Shown in pieces: positions 18,404 through 27,017 of a stretch of DNA of 64,000 nucleotides. The position numbers and the translations under genes were made by a program. This stretch comes from Flavobacterium sp. K5-23 (lineage in GTDB: Bacteria > Bacteroidota > Bacteroidia > Flavobacteriales > Flavobacteriaceae), in the NCBI RefSeq assembly GCF_023278045.1, contig NZ_CP056783.1:2141501-2205500 (forward strand), given 5' to 3'. Position 1 is the first letter of the stretch; each line of letters begins with the position of its first letter. The notes under the pieces are model-generated. The model saw only the letters and a list, made by a program, of their open reading frames with translations, was not told where the DNA came from and ran no database searches.

Positions 18404-18739
18404 TGTGATTTTAAATTTCAATAAAAATACTTATAATTCTTGTGATTTTGTCTTTTCAAGAATGTTTTGAAAAGAAGTCAGGAGATATTAAAAATGTAAA
18501 CTTACATAATTACTTAAAAAAGCGCAAAGTCAGGAGAGTTTGCAGAACTAAATGATAATATTTAGGGTATGATATATTTGTCTCTTTTTATTCAATTTTT
18601 TTCTGTAAAATTCCCCAACGTTCCCGCACTTGTGGCTGTTGCGGACTTTGAAGACGAGTATTTTCGGCTAAACACAAATATCTCAAATACAAAACCAACT
18701 TCAAATTAAGCCAAATACCCTAATCACGCCAAACAGCTG
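18404..18739. other. Intergenic region without recognised features
   Basis: About 335 bp with no plausible gene on either strand. A short GC-richer segment at 18614-18660 stands out from the AT-rich surroundings, but no palindrome, promoter box or similarity to other parts of the window was seen. It may be a remnant of a lost gene. Confidence 0.4.
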
Positions 18740-19265
18740 TTACATGCAGTTTTTACATTGTTTTCTGTCAATACCATTTAATTCAGGAAATCCTGTCAAG
18801 TCAATGTCTGTAAGTATTTCGAAATACTCAACCAATTGTGGGAAAATTTCAGGTTTTATCATTTTTCCTTTTTCTAAGCAGTGTATTACTTCATTATTGT
18901 TTAATATATGCAACTCAACTAATCGTTCATTATATTGTTTTCTTAAATTACTCGGCGTAAAAGCTGTATTATAACAGTCTTTGCAATTATGAAAAATCTG
19001 TCCGACTTTTTCAAAAGTATTTAATTTAAATAAATATTCGCTCCAACTATTAAAAAATGATTTGTCAGAATTTCTTAGGTTTATTCCAATTAGTTGGATT
19101 AGTTTGATTTTTTTTCTCTAAAAATAAATCATCATTATATTCATCAATTGTAAAGCTTACATTATTTAATCCAATTATTATATCAGCTTTCGGTAATAAT
19201 ATGTGAGTTCCATCTATAACTTTTGCTTGTTTTTCAAGCCACTTGTATTGTGATATAAATTTCAT
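18740..19265 (-). pseudogene. Frameshifted gene of unknown function
   Basis: The minus-strand ATG at 19265 (MKFISQYKWLEKQ) reads for 66 codons and stops at 19065. A second frame continues without a stop to 18740 and has protein-like composition (for example FFNSWSEYLFKLN, FHNCKDCYNTAF, ending KQCKNCM). The two frames join if one A is removed from an 8-A run (T run on the plus strand, 19108-19115). The repaired frame is exactly 175 codons, giving about 174 residues with two C-x-x-C pairs that could bind zinc. No family was recognised. It is either a decayed gene or a homopolymer sequencing error. Confidence 0.6.
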
Positions 19266-19397
19266 AGGATTTCGTTTTCGATAAAATTGCAGGCAACTTT
19301 TATATAGGTCTGATTAGAGTCAGACTTTATCTATTATCAAATATATAATAATTATCTTATAAAAGATCTTGGTAAATTTTTTAAATTCAGAGTTTTC

Positions 19398-19428
19398 TTA
19401 TTTTAATAATTCTTAATTATTAAAATAA
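19398..19428. repeat. AT-only inverted repeat downstream of trpA
   Basis: Perfect 14-bp arms (19398-19411 and 19415-19428) with a 3-nt loop, all A/T. It lies about 100 bp past the trpA stop. Without a T tail on the minus strand it is a poor terminator; it may stabilise the 3' end of the trp message. Confidence 0.45.
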
Positions 19429-19526
19429 ATAGTAGTAAAAGGAGCTTTTATTTTGTGAAATTAGGCGCAAAAAAGCGACATTTAAATTACTTAAACGCCG
19501 CGTTTATTATCTAAAAAAGAGGTTAT

Positions 19527-20288
19527 TTATCGAATCACTTTCACAAATTCGGCAATTTTTCCAGTACCGTTTTCGGTTAAATACGTGATGAATGCACTGC
19601 CTATAATAGCGCCTTTGGCAAATTGAGTCGCTTGCTTGAAGGTTTCGGCATTATTGATTCCGAAGCCAATGACTTGTGGGTTTTTCAAATTCATATCGGC
19701 AATGCGTTTGAAATAATCTTCCTGTGTGCTTCCAAAACCAGATTGCGAACCTGTAACACTTGCTGAACTTACCATATAGATAAACCCATTAGAAACGCTG
19801 TCGATAAAATGAATGCGCTCGTTAGAAGTTTGTGGCGTGATCAAGAATACATTGATTAAGCCGTATTTTTCGAAAGTTGCTTTGTATTGGTCTGCATATA
19901 CATCAACTGGAAGGTCAGGGATGATTAATCCATCGACACCTATTTCTTGACATTTCTTGCAAAAATTTTCCACTCCGTATTGCAATATTGGGTTGAAATA
20001 CCCCATAATTACTAAAGGAATCGATACCGTTTCCCGAATAGTTGCCAGTTGGTCAAACAGTAATTGAGTTGTCATTCCGTTATGCAATGCTTGGGTTGAG
20101 CTCGCTTGAATCGTTGGTCCATCAGCCAGTGGGTCGCTGAATGGTAAACCGATTTCGATCATATCGACCCCGTTTTTTTCTAAATCTTGAATGATTTGTA
20201 CCGTATCGTTTAGACTAGGATATCCTGCTGAGAAATAGATGGAAAGTATCTTCTTGCCTTCTTGTAATTTTTTATTTATTCTGTTCAT
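19527..20288 (-). CDS. trpA: Tryptophan synthase alpha subunit
   Basis: A 253-residue TIM-barrel subunit that cleaves indole-3-glycerol phosphate to indole and glyceraldehyde-3-phosphate; indole is channelled to TrpB. Catalytic residues are E45 (MIEIGLPF) and D56 (SDPLADGPT), equivalent to E49 and D60 in enteric TrpA. The phosphate-binding GFGI and GSAF motifs are near the C-terminus. It is the last gene of the operon, separated from trpB by a GGCT-like gene. Confidence 0.97.
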   Translation of the reverse strand: MNRINKKLQEGKKILSIYFSAGYPSLNDTVQIIQDLEKNGVDMIEIGLPFSDPLADGPTIQASSTQALHNGMTTQLLFDQLATIRETVSIPLVIMGYFNPILQYGVENFCKKCQEIGVDGLIIPDLPVDVYADQYKATFEKYGLINVFLITPQTSNERIHFIDSVSNGFIYMVSSASVTGSQSGFGSTQEDYFKRIADMNLKNPQVIGFGINNAETFKQATQFAKGAIIGSAFITYLTENGTGKIAEFVKVIR

Positions 20289-20343
20289 TATTGTATATTT
20301 TATCAGATGTGGTATCTGTCTAGCGCTTTTATTTTATCCTTAT

Positions 20344-20664
20344 TTATGTAGCGGCTGTAAATGCCCAAGCCACTTCATTAGATTTTAATTGAACTTGAAT
20401 TCGCTTGTAATGTTTTCCTTCATAAGTATCAGCAAGTTGCAGTTCTCGTAAAGTTAATTCATAGAGTATCCCATTAATGGAATCTTCCGGTTTCTGGGTT
20501 GGCGTAATTATAGGATAGGTGTCAATCCCGTATTCTTCTTCAATTTTGATCTCTTTTACAGCATATCCCACTAATGAATCTGGAACTCCTTCCAGTATTC
20601 TACCAAATACGGTTTCTTGGATGTCTTTCTCCCTTAAGTTCCCGTAAGCAAATAATTTTTCCAT
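20344..20664 (-). CDS. Gamma-glutamylcyclotransferase (GGCT/AIG2-like) family protein
   Basis: A 106-residue protein of the GGCT/AIG2-like fold. The N-terminal substrate-loop motif LFAYGNLR (family consensus xxYGSLR) is at residues 3-10, followed by the typical later segment INGILYELTLRELQLADTYEGKHYKR, whose E-x-Y-x-G-x-x-Y pattern marks the family. The longest frame starts upstream at 20697; the ATG at 20664 (MEKLFAYGNLR) fits the family. It is inserted between trpB and trpA on the same strand. Whether it acts in Trp metabolism is unknown; the family cyclises gamma-glutamyl amines or dipeptides. Confidence 0.8.
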   Translation of the reverse strand: MEKLFAYGNLREKDIQETVFGRILEGVPDSLVGYAVKEIKIEEEYGIDTYPIITPTQKPEDSINGILYELTLRELQLADTYEGKHYKRIQVQLKSNEVAWAFTAAT

Positions 20665-20714
20665 GGCTTTTGTTTTAAAGTTTAATAAAAAATCCAAACA
20701 TCTTATATCTAATT

Positions 20715-20799
20715 TGCGTTAGGGATGGAAGCGGTATCCCACGCTTTTTTGCGTGGATATAGCGTACAGCCCGCCCGCTTTTTTGCGGGAACGCCCTAA
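20715..20799 (-). repeat. Dispersed two-hairpin repeat, copy 1
   Basis: An 85-bp GC-richer element between the GGCT gene and trpB. It has two small hairpins (CCACGC/GCGTGG near 20739-20755 and CCCGC/GCGGG at 20774-20789). Read on the minus strand it begins GGGCGTTCCCGC and ends with CCCTAACGCA. The element at 59383-59480 has the same ends and layout with different hairpin stems. Confidence 0.6.
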
Positions 20800-20821
20800 A
20801 ATAAATTCAGTGTATACCCAA

Positions 20822-22003
20822 CTATAATTTGAAATAATCGATATACGTATTTAAATCCTTGTCGCCTCGTCCCGAAAGATTGATAACTACAATATCGTCT
20901 TTTTTAAATTTCATTTCGTCCAGAACAGCAAAGGCATGCGCGCTCTCGATGGCGGGAATAATTCCTTCCATTTTTGACAATTGCAATCCCCAATTCATTG
21001 CTTGTTCATCAGTGATTGAAATGAATTGTGCCCTGCCCAAAGCAAATAAATGCGCGTGCATAGGCCCAACACCGGGATAATCTAAACCTGCCGAAATCGA
21101 ATACGGCTCGGTGATTTGCCCATCAGGGGTTTGCATCAGCAGAGTTTTACTTCCGTGAATGATACCCACTTTCCCAAGTGCAGATGTAGCAGCACTCTCG
21201 CCCGAATCAACGCCTAAACCAGCAGCTTCGACAGCAATTATTTTCACGTCTCTTTCGTCCAAAAAGTGATAATAAGCACCGGCAGCATTACTACCACCAC
21301 CTACGCAAGCAATCACATAATCAGGATTTTCACGGCCTTCTTTTTCCAGTAACTGCTCTTTTATTTCCTTAGAAATGACACTTTGAAAACGCGCCACCAT
21401 ATCCGGATAGGGATGCGGTCCTACCACTGATCCAATGATGTAATAGGTATCTACGGGATTGTTAATCCAGTCGCGAATGGCTTCGTTAGTGGCATCTTTT
21501 AAGGTTTTTGAACCTGAAAGTGCGGGACGAACTTCGGCACCTAGCATTTTCATACGCGCTACGTTTGGAGCCTGACGTTTGATGTCAATTTCGCCCATAT
21601 ACACGATACATTCCAGCCCCATCAAGGCACAAACCGTTGCTGTAGCCACTCCGTGTTGACCTGCACCAGTTTCCGCAATGATTCGTTTTTTACCTAAACG
21701 TTTGGCTAATAATATTTGTCCAATAGTATTATTGACTTTGTGCGCTCCTGTATGACATAAATCTTCCCTTTTTAGGTAGATTTTAGCGCCGTATTTTTCA
21801 GATAAACGTTCCGCAAAATATAGTGGAGTAGGGCGACCTACATAATCTTTTAATAACAAATCAAATTCAGCCTGAAATTCAGGATCTGCAGTGATTTTTA
21901 AATAGTTTTGGCGTAGTTCTTCAACATTTGGATATAACATTTCAGGAATGTAGGCGCCTCCAAATTCTCCGTAATAGCCTTTTTCGTTAACGTGAAAACT
22001 CAT
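20822..22003 (-). CDS. trpB: Tryptophan synthase beta subunit
   Basis: A 393-residue PLP enzyme that condenses indole with serine to give tryptophan. The PLP lysine is K89 in HTGAHKVNN, the phosphate-cup is GGGSNAAG around residue 235, and the C-terminal SGRGDKD is conserved. Length is typical for TrpB1. It lies 21 bp downstream of trpF in the operon and forms the alpha2-beta2 complex with TrpA. Confidence 0.98.
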   Translation of the reverse strand: MSFHVNEKGYYGEFGGAYIPEMLYPNVEELRQNYLKITADPEFQAEFDLLLKDYVGRPTPLYFAERLSEKYGAKIYLKREDLCHTGAHKVNNTIGQILLAKRLGKKRIIAETGAGQHGVATATVCALMGLECIVYMGEIDIKRQAPNVARMKMLGAEVRPALSGSKTLKDATNEAIRDWINNPVDTYYIIGSVVGPHPYPDMVARFQSVISKEIKEQLLEKEGRENPDYVIACVGGGSNAAGAYYHFLDERDVKIIAVEAAGLGVDSGESAATSALGKVGIIHGSKTLLMQTPDGQITEPYSISAGLDYPGVGPMHAHLFALGRAQFISITDEQAMNWGLQLSKMEGIIPAIESAHAFAVLDEMKFKKDDIVVINLSGRGDKDLNTYIDYFKL

Positions 22004-22023
22004 TTTGTTTAAAGTTTTAAAGT

Positions 22024-22647
22024 TTAAAGTTTCAAGTTGTTGGTGAAACTATATAATAATTCTGTATTTTTTAATCCTGGTTCTATTTCAAATTTACTAT
22101 TTATATCAATTGCATAAACGGGTAAATTTATTTTTAATATTTCGTTCACAGCATCCATTTCATCTATTCCTATTCCGCCACTTAGAAAAAAGGGTTTTGA
22201 GGAAGTATAATTTTCTAATACTTTCCAGTCAAATGTGGTTCCGTTTCCTCCTGGCAACCTTCCTTTGGTGTCAAAAAGGAAGAAATCACAAACCGATTCA
22301 AAAGGAATAAGCTCTTCAAAATTAAAGGTATCCAAAATTGAGAATACTTTGATGATTTCGATATTTTCTGGTAATGCTTTTTTTAACGCTGTACAAAACA
22401 GAACTGATTCTTTGCCGTGAAGTTGTACTGCTTGTAAATCGTGTTTTATCACTTTTTCGACAATAATAGCTACCGATTCATTGACAAAAACGCCTGTCTT
22501 TTTAATTGATTTTGGCAATTCAGGAATCACACCATCAAAATACCGAGCTGATTTTTCCCAGAAAATAAAGCCCATATAATCGGGTAGGAGCGTGCCTACT
22601 TCGATAATGTTTTCGGGAAATTTCATTCCGCATATTTTGAGTTTCAT
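22024..22647 (-). CDS. trpF: Phosphoribosylanthranilate isomerase
   Basis: A 207-residue TIM barrel that performs the Amadori rearrangement of phosphoribosylanthranilate to CdRP. The N-terminal KICGMK contains the general-base cysteine C6, VQLHG follows near residue 70, and the catalytic aspartate is in FLFDTKG near residue 125. It is a stand-alone gene, not fused to trpC. It starts 98 bp after the trpC stop. Confidence 0.96.
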   Translation of the reverse strand: MKLKICGMKFPENIIEVGTLLPDYMGFIFWEKSARYFDGVIPELPKSIKKTGVFVNESVAIIVEKVIKHDLQAVQLHGKESVLFCTALKKALPENIEIIKVFSILDTFNFEELIPFESVCDFFLFDTKGRLPGGNGTTFDWKVLENYTSSKPFFLSGGIGIDEMDAVNEILKINLPVYAIDINSKFEIEPGLKNTELLYSFTNNLKL

Positions 22648-22745
22648 AATCTTTTATTTAACGTATTTAACCACAAAGTTCACAAGGGTTTCGCGAAGTT
22701 CACTAAGCTGTGCTTGATTTTTATTCTAAAATCTATACTCTTACC

Positions 22746-23531
22746 CTAATGGGCTAGTTGTTTAATAAATTCTTTTGCTGCTTTTCCTGCATTGTCGGTT
22801 TTCATAAAGTTTTCACCTATTAAAAATCCTTTGTATCCATAGGGTTTTAATTCGGTTATCGCTTCAATGGAACTAATGCCACTTTCAGAAACTTTCACGA
22901 ATTCATCCGGTATTTGTGACGCTAATTGCTTGCTGAAATCCAGACTTACTTCGAATGTTTTTAGATTTCGGTTATTTACGCCTATCATATCTAACGTTGG
23001 CATAATTGATTTATCCAATTCTTCTTGATTGTGCACTTCCAATAAAACATCAAGACCTAAGCTTTTAGCAAATTGGGATAATGATTTAATCTCTTCACGT
23101 GTTAAAACTGCAGCGATAAGCAATATTAAATCGGCTCCATACGCTTTGGCTTCCAGGATTTGATACTCGTCTACGATAAATTCTTTTCGCAATAGCGGAA
23201 TTTTTACTGAGGCTCTTGCCAAAAGTAAATCGTCTAATGAACCACCAAAATATTTCCCGTCCGTCAAAACCGATATTCCGCAAGCGCCTGCTGATTCATA
23301 TCCTTTAACGACTTCCTCTACAGTGAAATCTTGATTGATTATCGATTTAGACGGAGATCGACGTTTGTGCTCGGCAATGATTCCAGAATTGCTGTTTCTT
23401 AAATTTTGACTCAAAGAAATAGTTTCTTTTCCAAAGAAAATGGATGCTTCCAATTGCGAAACCGGTATGATGGATTTCTTGAGAATGACTTCTCGTTTTT
23501 TATCTACTATTATTTTATCAAGTATATTCAT
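22746..23531 (-). CDS. trpC: Indole-3-glycerol phosphate synthase
   Basis: A 261-residue TIM barrel that closes the indole ring of CdRP. The N-terminal IAEHKRRSPSK carries the catalytic lysine (K of AEHKRRSPS), RKEFIVDEYQI holds the second conserved lysine and E, and the C-terminal SESGI and GFLIGENFM form the phosphate site. It is separate from trpF. It follows trpD after an 85-bp spacer that contains a perfect hairpin. Confidence 0.97.
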   Translation of the reverse strand: MNILDKIIVDKKREVILKKSIIPVSQLEASIFFGKETISLSQNLRNSNSGIIAEHKRRSPSKSIINQDFTVEEVVKGYESAGACGISVLTDGKYFGGSLDDLLLARASVKIPLLRKEFIVDEYQILEAKAYGADLILLIAAVLTREEIKSLSQFAKSLGLDVLLEVHNQEELDKSIMPTLDMIGVNNRNLKTFEVSLDFSKQLASQIPDEFVKVSESGISSIEAITELKPYGYKGFLIGENFMKTDNAGKAAKEFIKQLAH

Positions 23532-23555
23532 TGTTTTATGTTTAAAGTTTTCTTT

Positions 23556-23601
23556 GTTTAAGGTTTAAAGTTCCCTGTTTGAGTAACTTTAAACCTTAAA
23601 C
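23556..23601. repeat. Perfect hairpin in the trpD-trpC spacer
   Basis: 17-bp perfect arms (GTTTAAGGTTTAAAGTT at 23556-23572 and its complement at 23585-23601) with a 12-nt loop. There is no T tail, so it is not a standard terminator; it could be an RNA processing or stability element in the operon message. Confidence 0.55.
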
Positions 23602-23616
23602 TTTAAACTATTTTTT

Positions 23617-24609
23617 TTACTTACTTAATTCTTGCAACGTTTTCAACGCTTTCAATCCTTTACCAGAAAGCAAACTTTCTTTAGCTTGTTCAAATCCTTC
23701 AAGTGGAGAACATTTAGTAACCGTTGCAATTGCCATTCCTGCATTGGCACAAACCACATTGTTTTGGGCTGTTGTACCTTTTCCAGAAATGATGTCCGTG
23801 AATAATTGCGCCGATTCATCAATTGTTGTTCCGCCTTCGATTTCGCTTTGCGTTAAAAGAGGTACTTCAAAAGTCTCGTGGGATAAAATTCCTTCCATAC
23901 TGCTGGTAATGATCTTTGTGGGACTTGTCAAAGAAATTTCGTCATAACCGTCAAGCGAATGAAGGATGGTGAAATTCACATCGGTATTTTGATACAAATA
24001 AGCATACATTCTGGCCAGTTCCAGATTGAACACTCCCACCAATTGATTTTTTGGGAAAGATGGATTGACCATTGGCCCCAGCATATTAAAAAACGTTTTT
24101 ACTGCTAATTCTTTTCTAATTGGGGCTACATTTTTCATAGCAGGGTGAAAAAGAGGTGCGTGTAAAACGCAGATCCCAGCTTTATCAATTGACTTTTCAA
24201 GAAAATCAGAGTCATTGCTAAATTTGATTCCTAATTTCTCCATCACATTACTTGAACCAGAGATAGAAGAAACACCGTAATTACCGTGTTTAGCCACTTT
24301 TATTCCGGCTCCCGCTGCAATGAAGGAAGCTAGAGTCGATATGTTGAAAGTGTCTTTTCCATCGCCACCAGTTCCGCATAAATCGATTGTGTTGTAATCT
24401 GATAAATCGATTCGAATACACAATTCCAATAACGCTTCTCTAAAACCGGCAAGTTCTTCAATACTGATGCTTCGCATCATATATACGGTAAGAAATGCCG
24501 AAATTTGACTTGGATTATAACTTCCGTTGGAGATATTAACTAATACGTTTTTTGCCTCTTCTTTCGAAAGCATCTCGTGATTGATTAGTCTATTTAATAT
24601 GTTTTTCAT
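23617..24609 (-). CDS. trpD: Anthranilate phosphoribosyltransferase
   Basis: A 330-residue enzyme that transfers the phosphoribosyl group of PRPP to anthranilate. The PRPP/glycine-rich motif GTGGDGKDTFNIST is at about residues 79-92, followed by KHGNYGVSSISGSSNVME (anthranilate and phosphate binding). The N-terminal helical domain opens with INHEMLSKEEAKNVL. It is a stand-alone gene, not fused with trpG. It starts 68 bp downstream of trpG. Confidence 0.97.
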   Translation of the reverse strand: MKNILNRLINHEMLSKEEAKNVLVNISNGSYNPSQISAFLTVYMMRSISIEELAGFREALLELCIRIDLSDYNTIDLCGTGGDGKDTFNISTLASFIAAGAGIKVAKHGNYGVSSISGSSNVMEKLGIKFSNDSDFLEKSIDKAGICVLHAPLFHPAMKNVAPIRKELAVKTFFNMLGPMVNPSFPKNQLVGVFNLELARMYAYLYQNTDVNFTILHSLDGYDEISLTSPTKIITSSMEGILSHETFEVPLLTQSEIEGGTTIDESAQLFTDIISGKGTTAQNNVVCANAGMAIATVTKCSPLEGFEQAKESLLSGKGLKALKTLQELSK

Positions 24610-24618
24610 TTTTTATTT

Positions 24619-24646
24619 GTTTAAAGTTTCAGGTTTAAAGTTTCAG
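24619..24646. repeat. Tandem 14-bp repeat in the trpG-trpD spacer
   Basis: GTTTAAAGTTTCAG occurs twice without a gap (24619-24632 and 24633-24646). The GTTTAAAG core also occurs in the trpF-trpB and trpC-trpD spacers. Confidence 0.6.
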
Positions 24647-24677
24647 GTTCTACAAACTGAAAACTGATTACTGAACA

Positions 24678-25244
24678 CTATGCTTTCACCCAATTCTCTA
24701 ATATTTTCTTGCCGTTTGGTGTCAAGACGCTTTCAGGATGAAATTGTACTCCACGTACATCATAAACTTTATGACGCAAGGACATTACCTGACCATTTTC
24801 GTCGAAGGAAGTTGCTTCCAGGACATCAGGTAAATTAGCATCAACCACCCAAGAATGGTATCTTCCCACTTCAAATTCGTTTCCTAATCCTTCAAACAAC
24901 AATTCATCATCAACCACCGTTTTTACCATTGTGGCTACACCGTGATATACTTTATCCAGATTAGAAAGTGTGCCGCCAAATACTTCTCCTATGGCTTGTT
25001 GTCCAAGACAAACGCCAAAAATGCTTTTGGTAGAAGCATATTTCCGAATCACTTCTTTCAATAACCCAGCTTCATCAGGAATTCCAGGTCCTGGAGATAA
25101 TAATATTTTATCAAAACGGGCTATTTCATCAATATCAAATTCATCGTTTCGGTATACGGTTACTTCACAGTTTAAATCCTCTAAGTAATGCACTAGGTTG
25201 TAAGTGAAGCTATCGTAATTGTCTATGACTAGTATTTTTTTCAT
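24678..25244 (-). CDS. trpG: Anthranilate synthase component II (glutamine amidotransferase)
   Basis: A 188-residue class I glutamine amidotransferase that supplies ammonia to TrpE. The nucleophile is C79 in FGVCLGQQAIGE, and the His-Glu of the triad are in VQFHPESVL near residue 172. The oxyanion-hole motif SPGPGIPDEAG is at residues 50-60. Proteins of this type can also serve in p-aminobenzoate synthesis, but the operon position makes anthranilate synthase the main role. Confidence 0.95.
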   Translation of the reverse strand: MKKILVIDNYDSFTYNLVHYLEDLNCEVTVYRNDEFDIDEIARFDKILLSPGPGIPDEAGLLKEVIRKYASTKSIFGVCLGQQAIGEVFGGTLSNLDKVYHGVATMVKTVVDDELLFEGLGNEFEVGRYHSWVVDANLPDVLEATSFDENGQVMSLRHKVYDVRGVQFHPESVLTPNGKKILENWVKA

Positions 25245-25338
25245 TATTTTATTGAAAAATTGAAAGATTTAAAGATTGAAAAATTGTTGTTTCTGAGTAA
25301 TCTTTAAATGCTTAAATTATTAAATCTTTTAATTGTTT

Positions 25339-26739
25339 TTATATTGTTTCTGCCAAATCTAGCGCCGTATTCAAAGCCCTTAATTTATTGTACACTTCTT
25401 GCATTTCGCTTTCTTCGTCTGAGCTGGCCACAATTCCGGCACCTGCTTGCGAATGCAATTGGTGGTTTTTACTCAGGAATGTCCGAATCATTATAGCATG
25501 ATTAAAGTTACCTTCAAAATCCATAAATCCTATAGCTCCACCATAAAAATTACGGTTTGTCTTTTCGTATTCCTCAATCAGCTGCATCGCTCGATGTTTT
25601 GGTGCTCCGCTTAATGTTCCTGCTGGGAAAGTATCGGCAACGACTTGCATTGTAGTGGCGCTTTCGTGTAAATTTCCAGTCACTTTGGAAACCAAATGGA
25701 TAACATGGGAGAAAAACTGTACTTCTCTGTATCTCTCCACATTCACATTGTGACCGTTACGACTTAAATCATTTCGAGCCAAATCCACCAGCATTACATG
25801 TTCGCTGTTTTCTTTTTTATCTTCGGAGAGTTGTTTAGCAAGTATAGCATCTTTTTCATCATCACCTGTTCGTTTGAATGTTCCGGCTATAGGATGAATT
25901 TCGGCTTTTCGGTCTTTGACAATAATTTGTGCTTCGGGTGAAGACCCAAATATTTTAAAATCACCGTAATCAAAAAAGAAGAGATATGGCGATGGGTTGA
26001 TGCTTCTCAATGCTCTGTAAACATTAAATTCATCTCCTTTAAATCCTTGGGTAAATCTTCTGGATAATACGAGTTGAAATACATCACCACGGAAACAATG
26101 TTTTTTGGCTAAAGCCACATTATGTTTGAATTCTTCGTCTGTTAAATTCGAAAAACCTTCTCCTTCTTTAGTGAATTTATAAGAAGCAATATTGCGCGAT
26201 TGTAACAATTGTTCAATTTCCGAAATATTGTTTTTACCATCAACGCTATGACAGAAAAGATAAGCTTCATTTTTAAAATGATTGATAGCTATGATATTTT
26301 GATACACGGCATAATATACATCGGGGATAGAAATACTATTGTCTTTCTTGGCAATGTTTAGCTTTTCAAAATAGCGAACTGCATCATAGGAAATATAGCC
26401 AAATAAGCCATTATTGATGAACTTAAAATTATTTTTTTCTGATTTAAATTGATGCGAGAACTCCTGAATAATTTCAGGAACATTAGTAGTTGAATCGATC
26501 AATTGTTTTTCTGAAGTTCCGTCTGGATAGCTTTTATAAATAGTTTCGTTTTCTATTTTTATCGATGCAATAGGATTGCAACATATATAAGAAAAACTAT
26601 TGTCACTCCCGTGATAATCGCTACTTTCCAGCAACAGGCTATTTGGGAATTTATCACGTATTTTTAAATAAACGCTCACTGGAGTAATCGTGTCAGCGAG
26701 TATTTGTTTGTGTTTCGTATTTAGTGTATATGATTTCAA
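25339..26739 (-). CDS. trpE: Anthranilate synthase component I
   Basis: A 466-residue chorismate-using enzyme that forms anthranilate with TrpG. The chorismate-binding C-terminal domain is marked by FQLVLSRRF, PSPYLFFFDYGDF, GTFKRTGD, DLARNDL and the last block AGAGIVASSDEESEM. The N-terminal feedback-inhibition region contains LLESSDYHG. The start is a TTG at 26739 reading MKSYTLNTKHKQIL; no upstream ATG is in frame, and the next methionine would cut far into the conserved N-terminus. A TTG start may lower expression. It is the first structural gene after the attenuator. Confidence 0.95.
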   Translation of the reverse strand: MKSYTLNTKHKQILADTITPVSVYLKIRDKFPNSLLLESSDYHGSDNSFSYICCNPIASIKIENETIYKSYPDGTSEKQLIDSTTNVPEIIQEFSHQFKSEKNNFKFINNGLFGYISYDAVRYFEKLNIAKKDNSISIPDVYYAVYQNIIAINHFKNEAYLFCHSVDGKNNISEIEQLLQSRNIASYKFTKEGEGFSNLTDEEFKHNVALAKKHCFRGDVFQLVLSRRFTQGFKGDEFNVYRALRSINPSPYLFFFDYGDFKIFGSSPEAQIIVKDRKAEIHPIAGTFKRTGDDEKDAILAKQLSEDKKENSEHVMLVDLARNDLSRNGHNVNVERYREVQFFSHVIHLVSKVTGNLHESATTMQVVADTFPAGTLSGAPKHRAMQLIEEYEKTNRNFYGGAIGFMDFEGNFNHAIMIRTFLSKNHQLHSQAGAGIVASSDEESEMQEVYNKLRALNTALDLAETI

Positions 26740-26792
26740 GTTGTGTAAATTTTAATGTTTAAAAATGTAATGATCAAAAAATATTGCATAAA

Positions 26793-26823
26793 AAAAAGGC
26801 TTGTCGTGATGACAAGCCTTTTT
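26793..26823 (-). terminator. trp operon attenuator (leader terminator)
   Basis: A 13-bp stem (AAAAAGGCTTGTC paired with GACAAGCCTTTTT) with a 5-nt loop, followed by T residues on the minus strand, placed between the Trp-rich leader peptide and trpE. Two alternative pairings could act as antiterminator: leader 26860-26866 with the loop and stem at 26803-26809, or 26852-26856 with the 5' arm at 26814-26818 enclosing a 6-bp hairpin (26829-26834 with 26844-26849). Confidence 0.88.
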
Positions 26824-26859
26824 ATATTTATAGTTAAAATAATACTATAGGAGCTTAGT

Positions 26860-26916
26860 TCACGACGTTTGACGTAAATTATTCCACCACCAAGTATTGT
26901 TTAATATCGTTTTCAT
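26860..26916 (-). CDS. trpL: trp leader peptide with three consecutive Trp codons
   Basis: An 18-codon open frame, MKTILNNTWWWNNLRQTS, with a TGG-TGG-TGG run at 26892-26884. It starts about 10 nt downstream of the predicted transcription start and ends 37 nt before the attenuator stem. Its only plausible role is regulatory: ribosome stalling at the Trp codons when charged tRNA-Trp is scarce would favour the antiterminator and let transcription enter trpE. Confidence 0.88.
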   Translation of the reverse strand: MKTILNNTWWWNNLRQTS

Positions 26917-26931
26917 ATTTTTTTCTTGCAA

Positions 26932-26961
26932 CAAATATATAAATGTATATTGATTAATCAA
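26932..26961 (-). promoter_or_regulatory. trp operon promoter
   Basis: On the minus strand, TTG (26961-26959) is followed by exactly 19 nt and TATATTTG (26939-26932), an ideal Bacteroidota promoter. It sits directly upstream of the trpL leader. Confidence 0.8.
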
Positions 26962-27017
26962 GCAGGATGATTAAAAATAAATTCTATTTTTTGTTTTAAT
27001 TTGTTAAATAAATTTAT

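Noticed and set aside
18744..18974. A 76-codon plus-strand open frame
   Set aside because: It is antisense to the coding-like frame of the frameshifted gene on the minus strand, which has the better protein composition.
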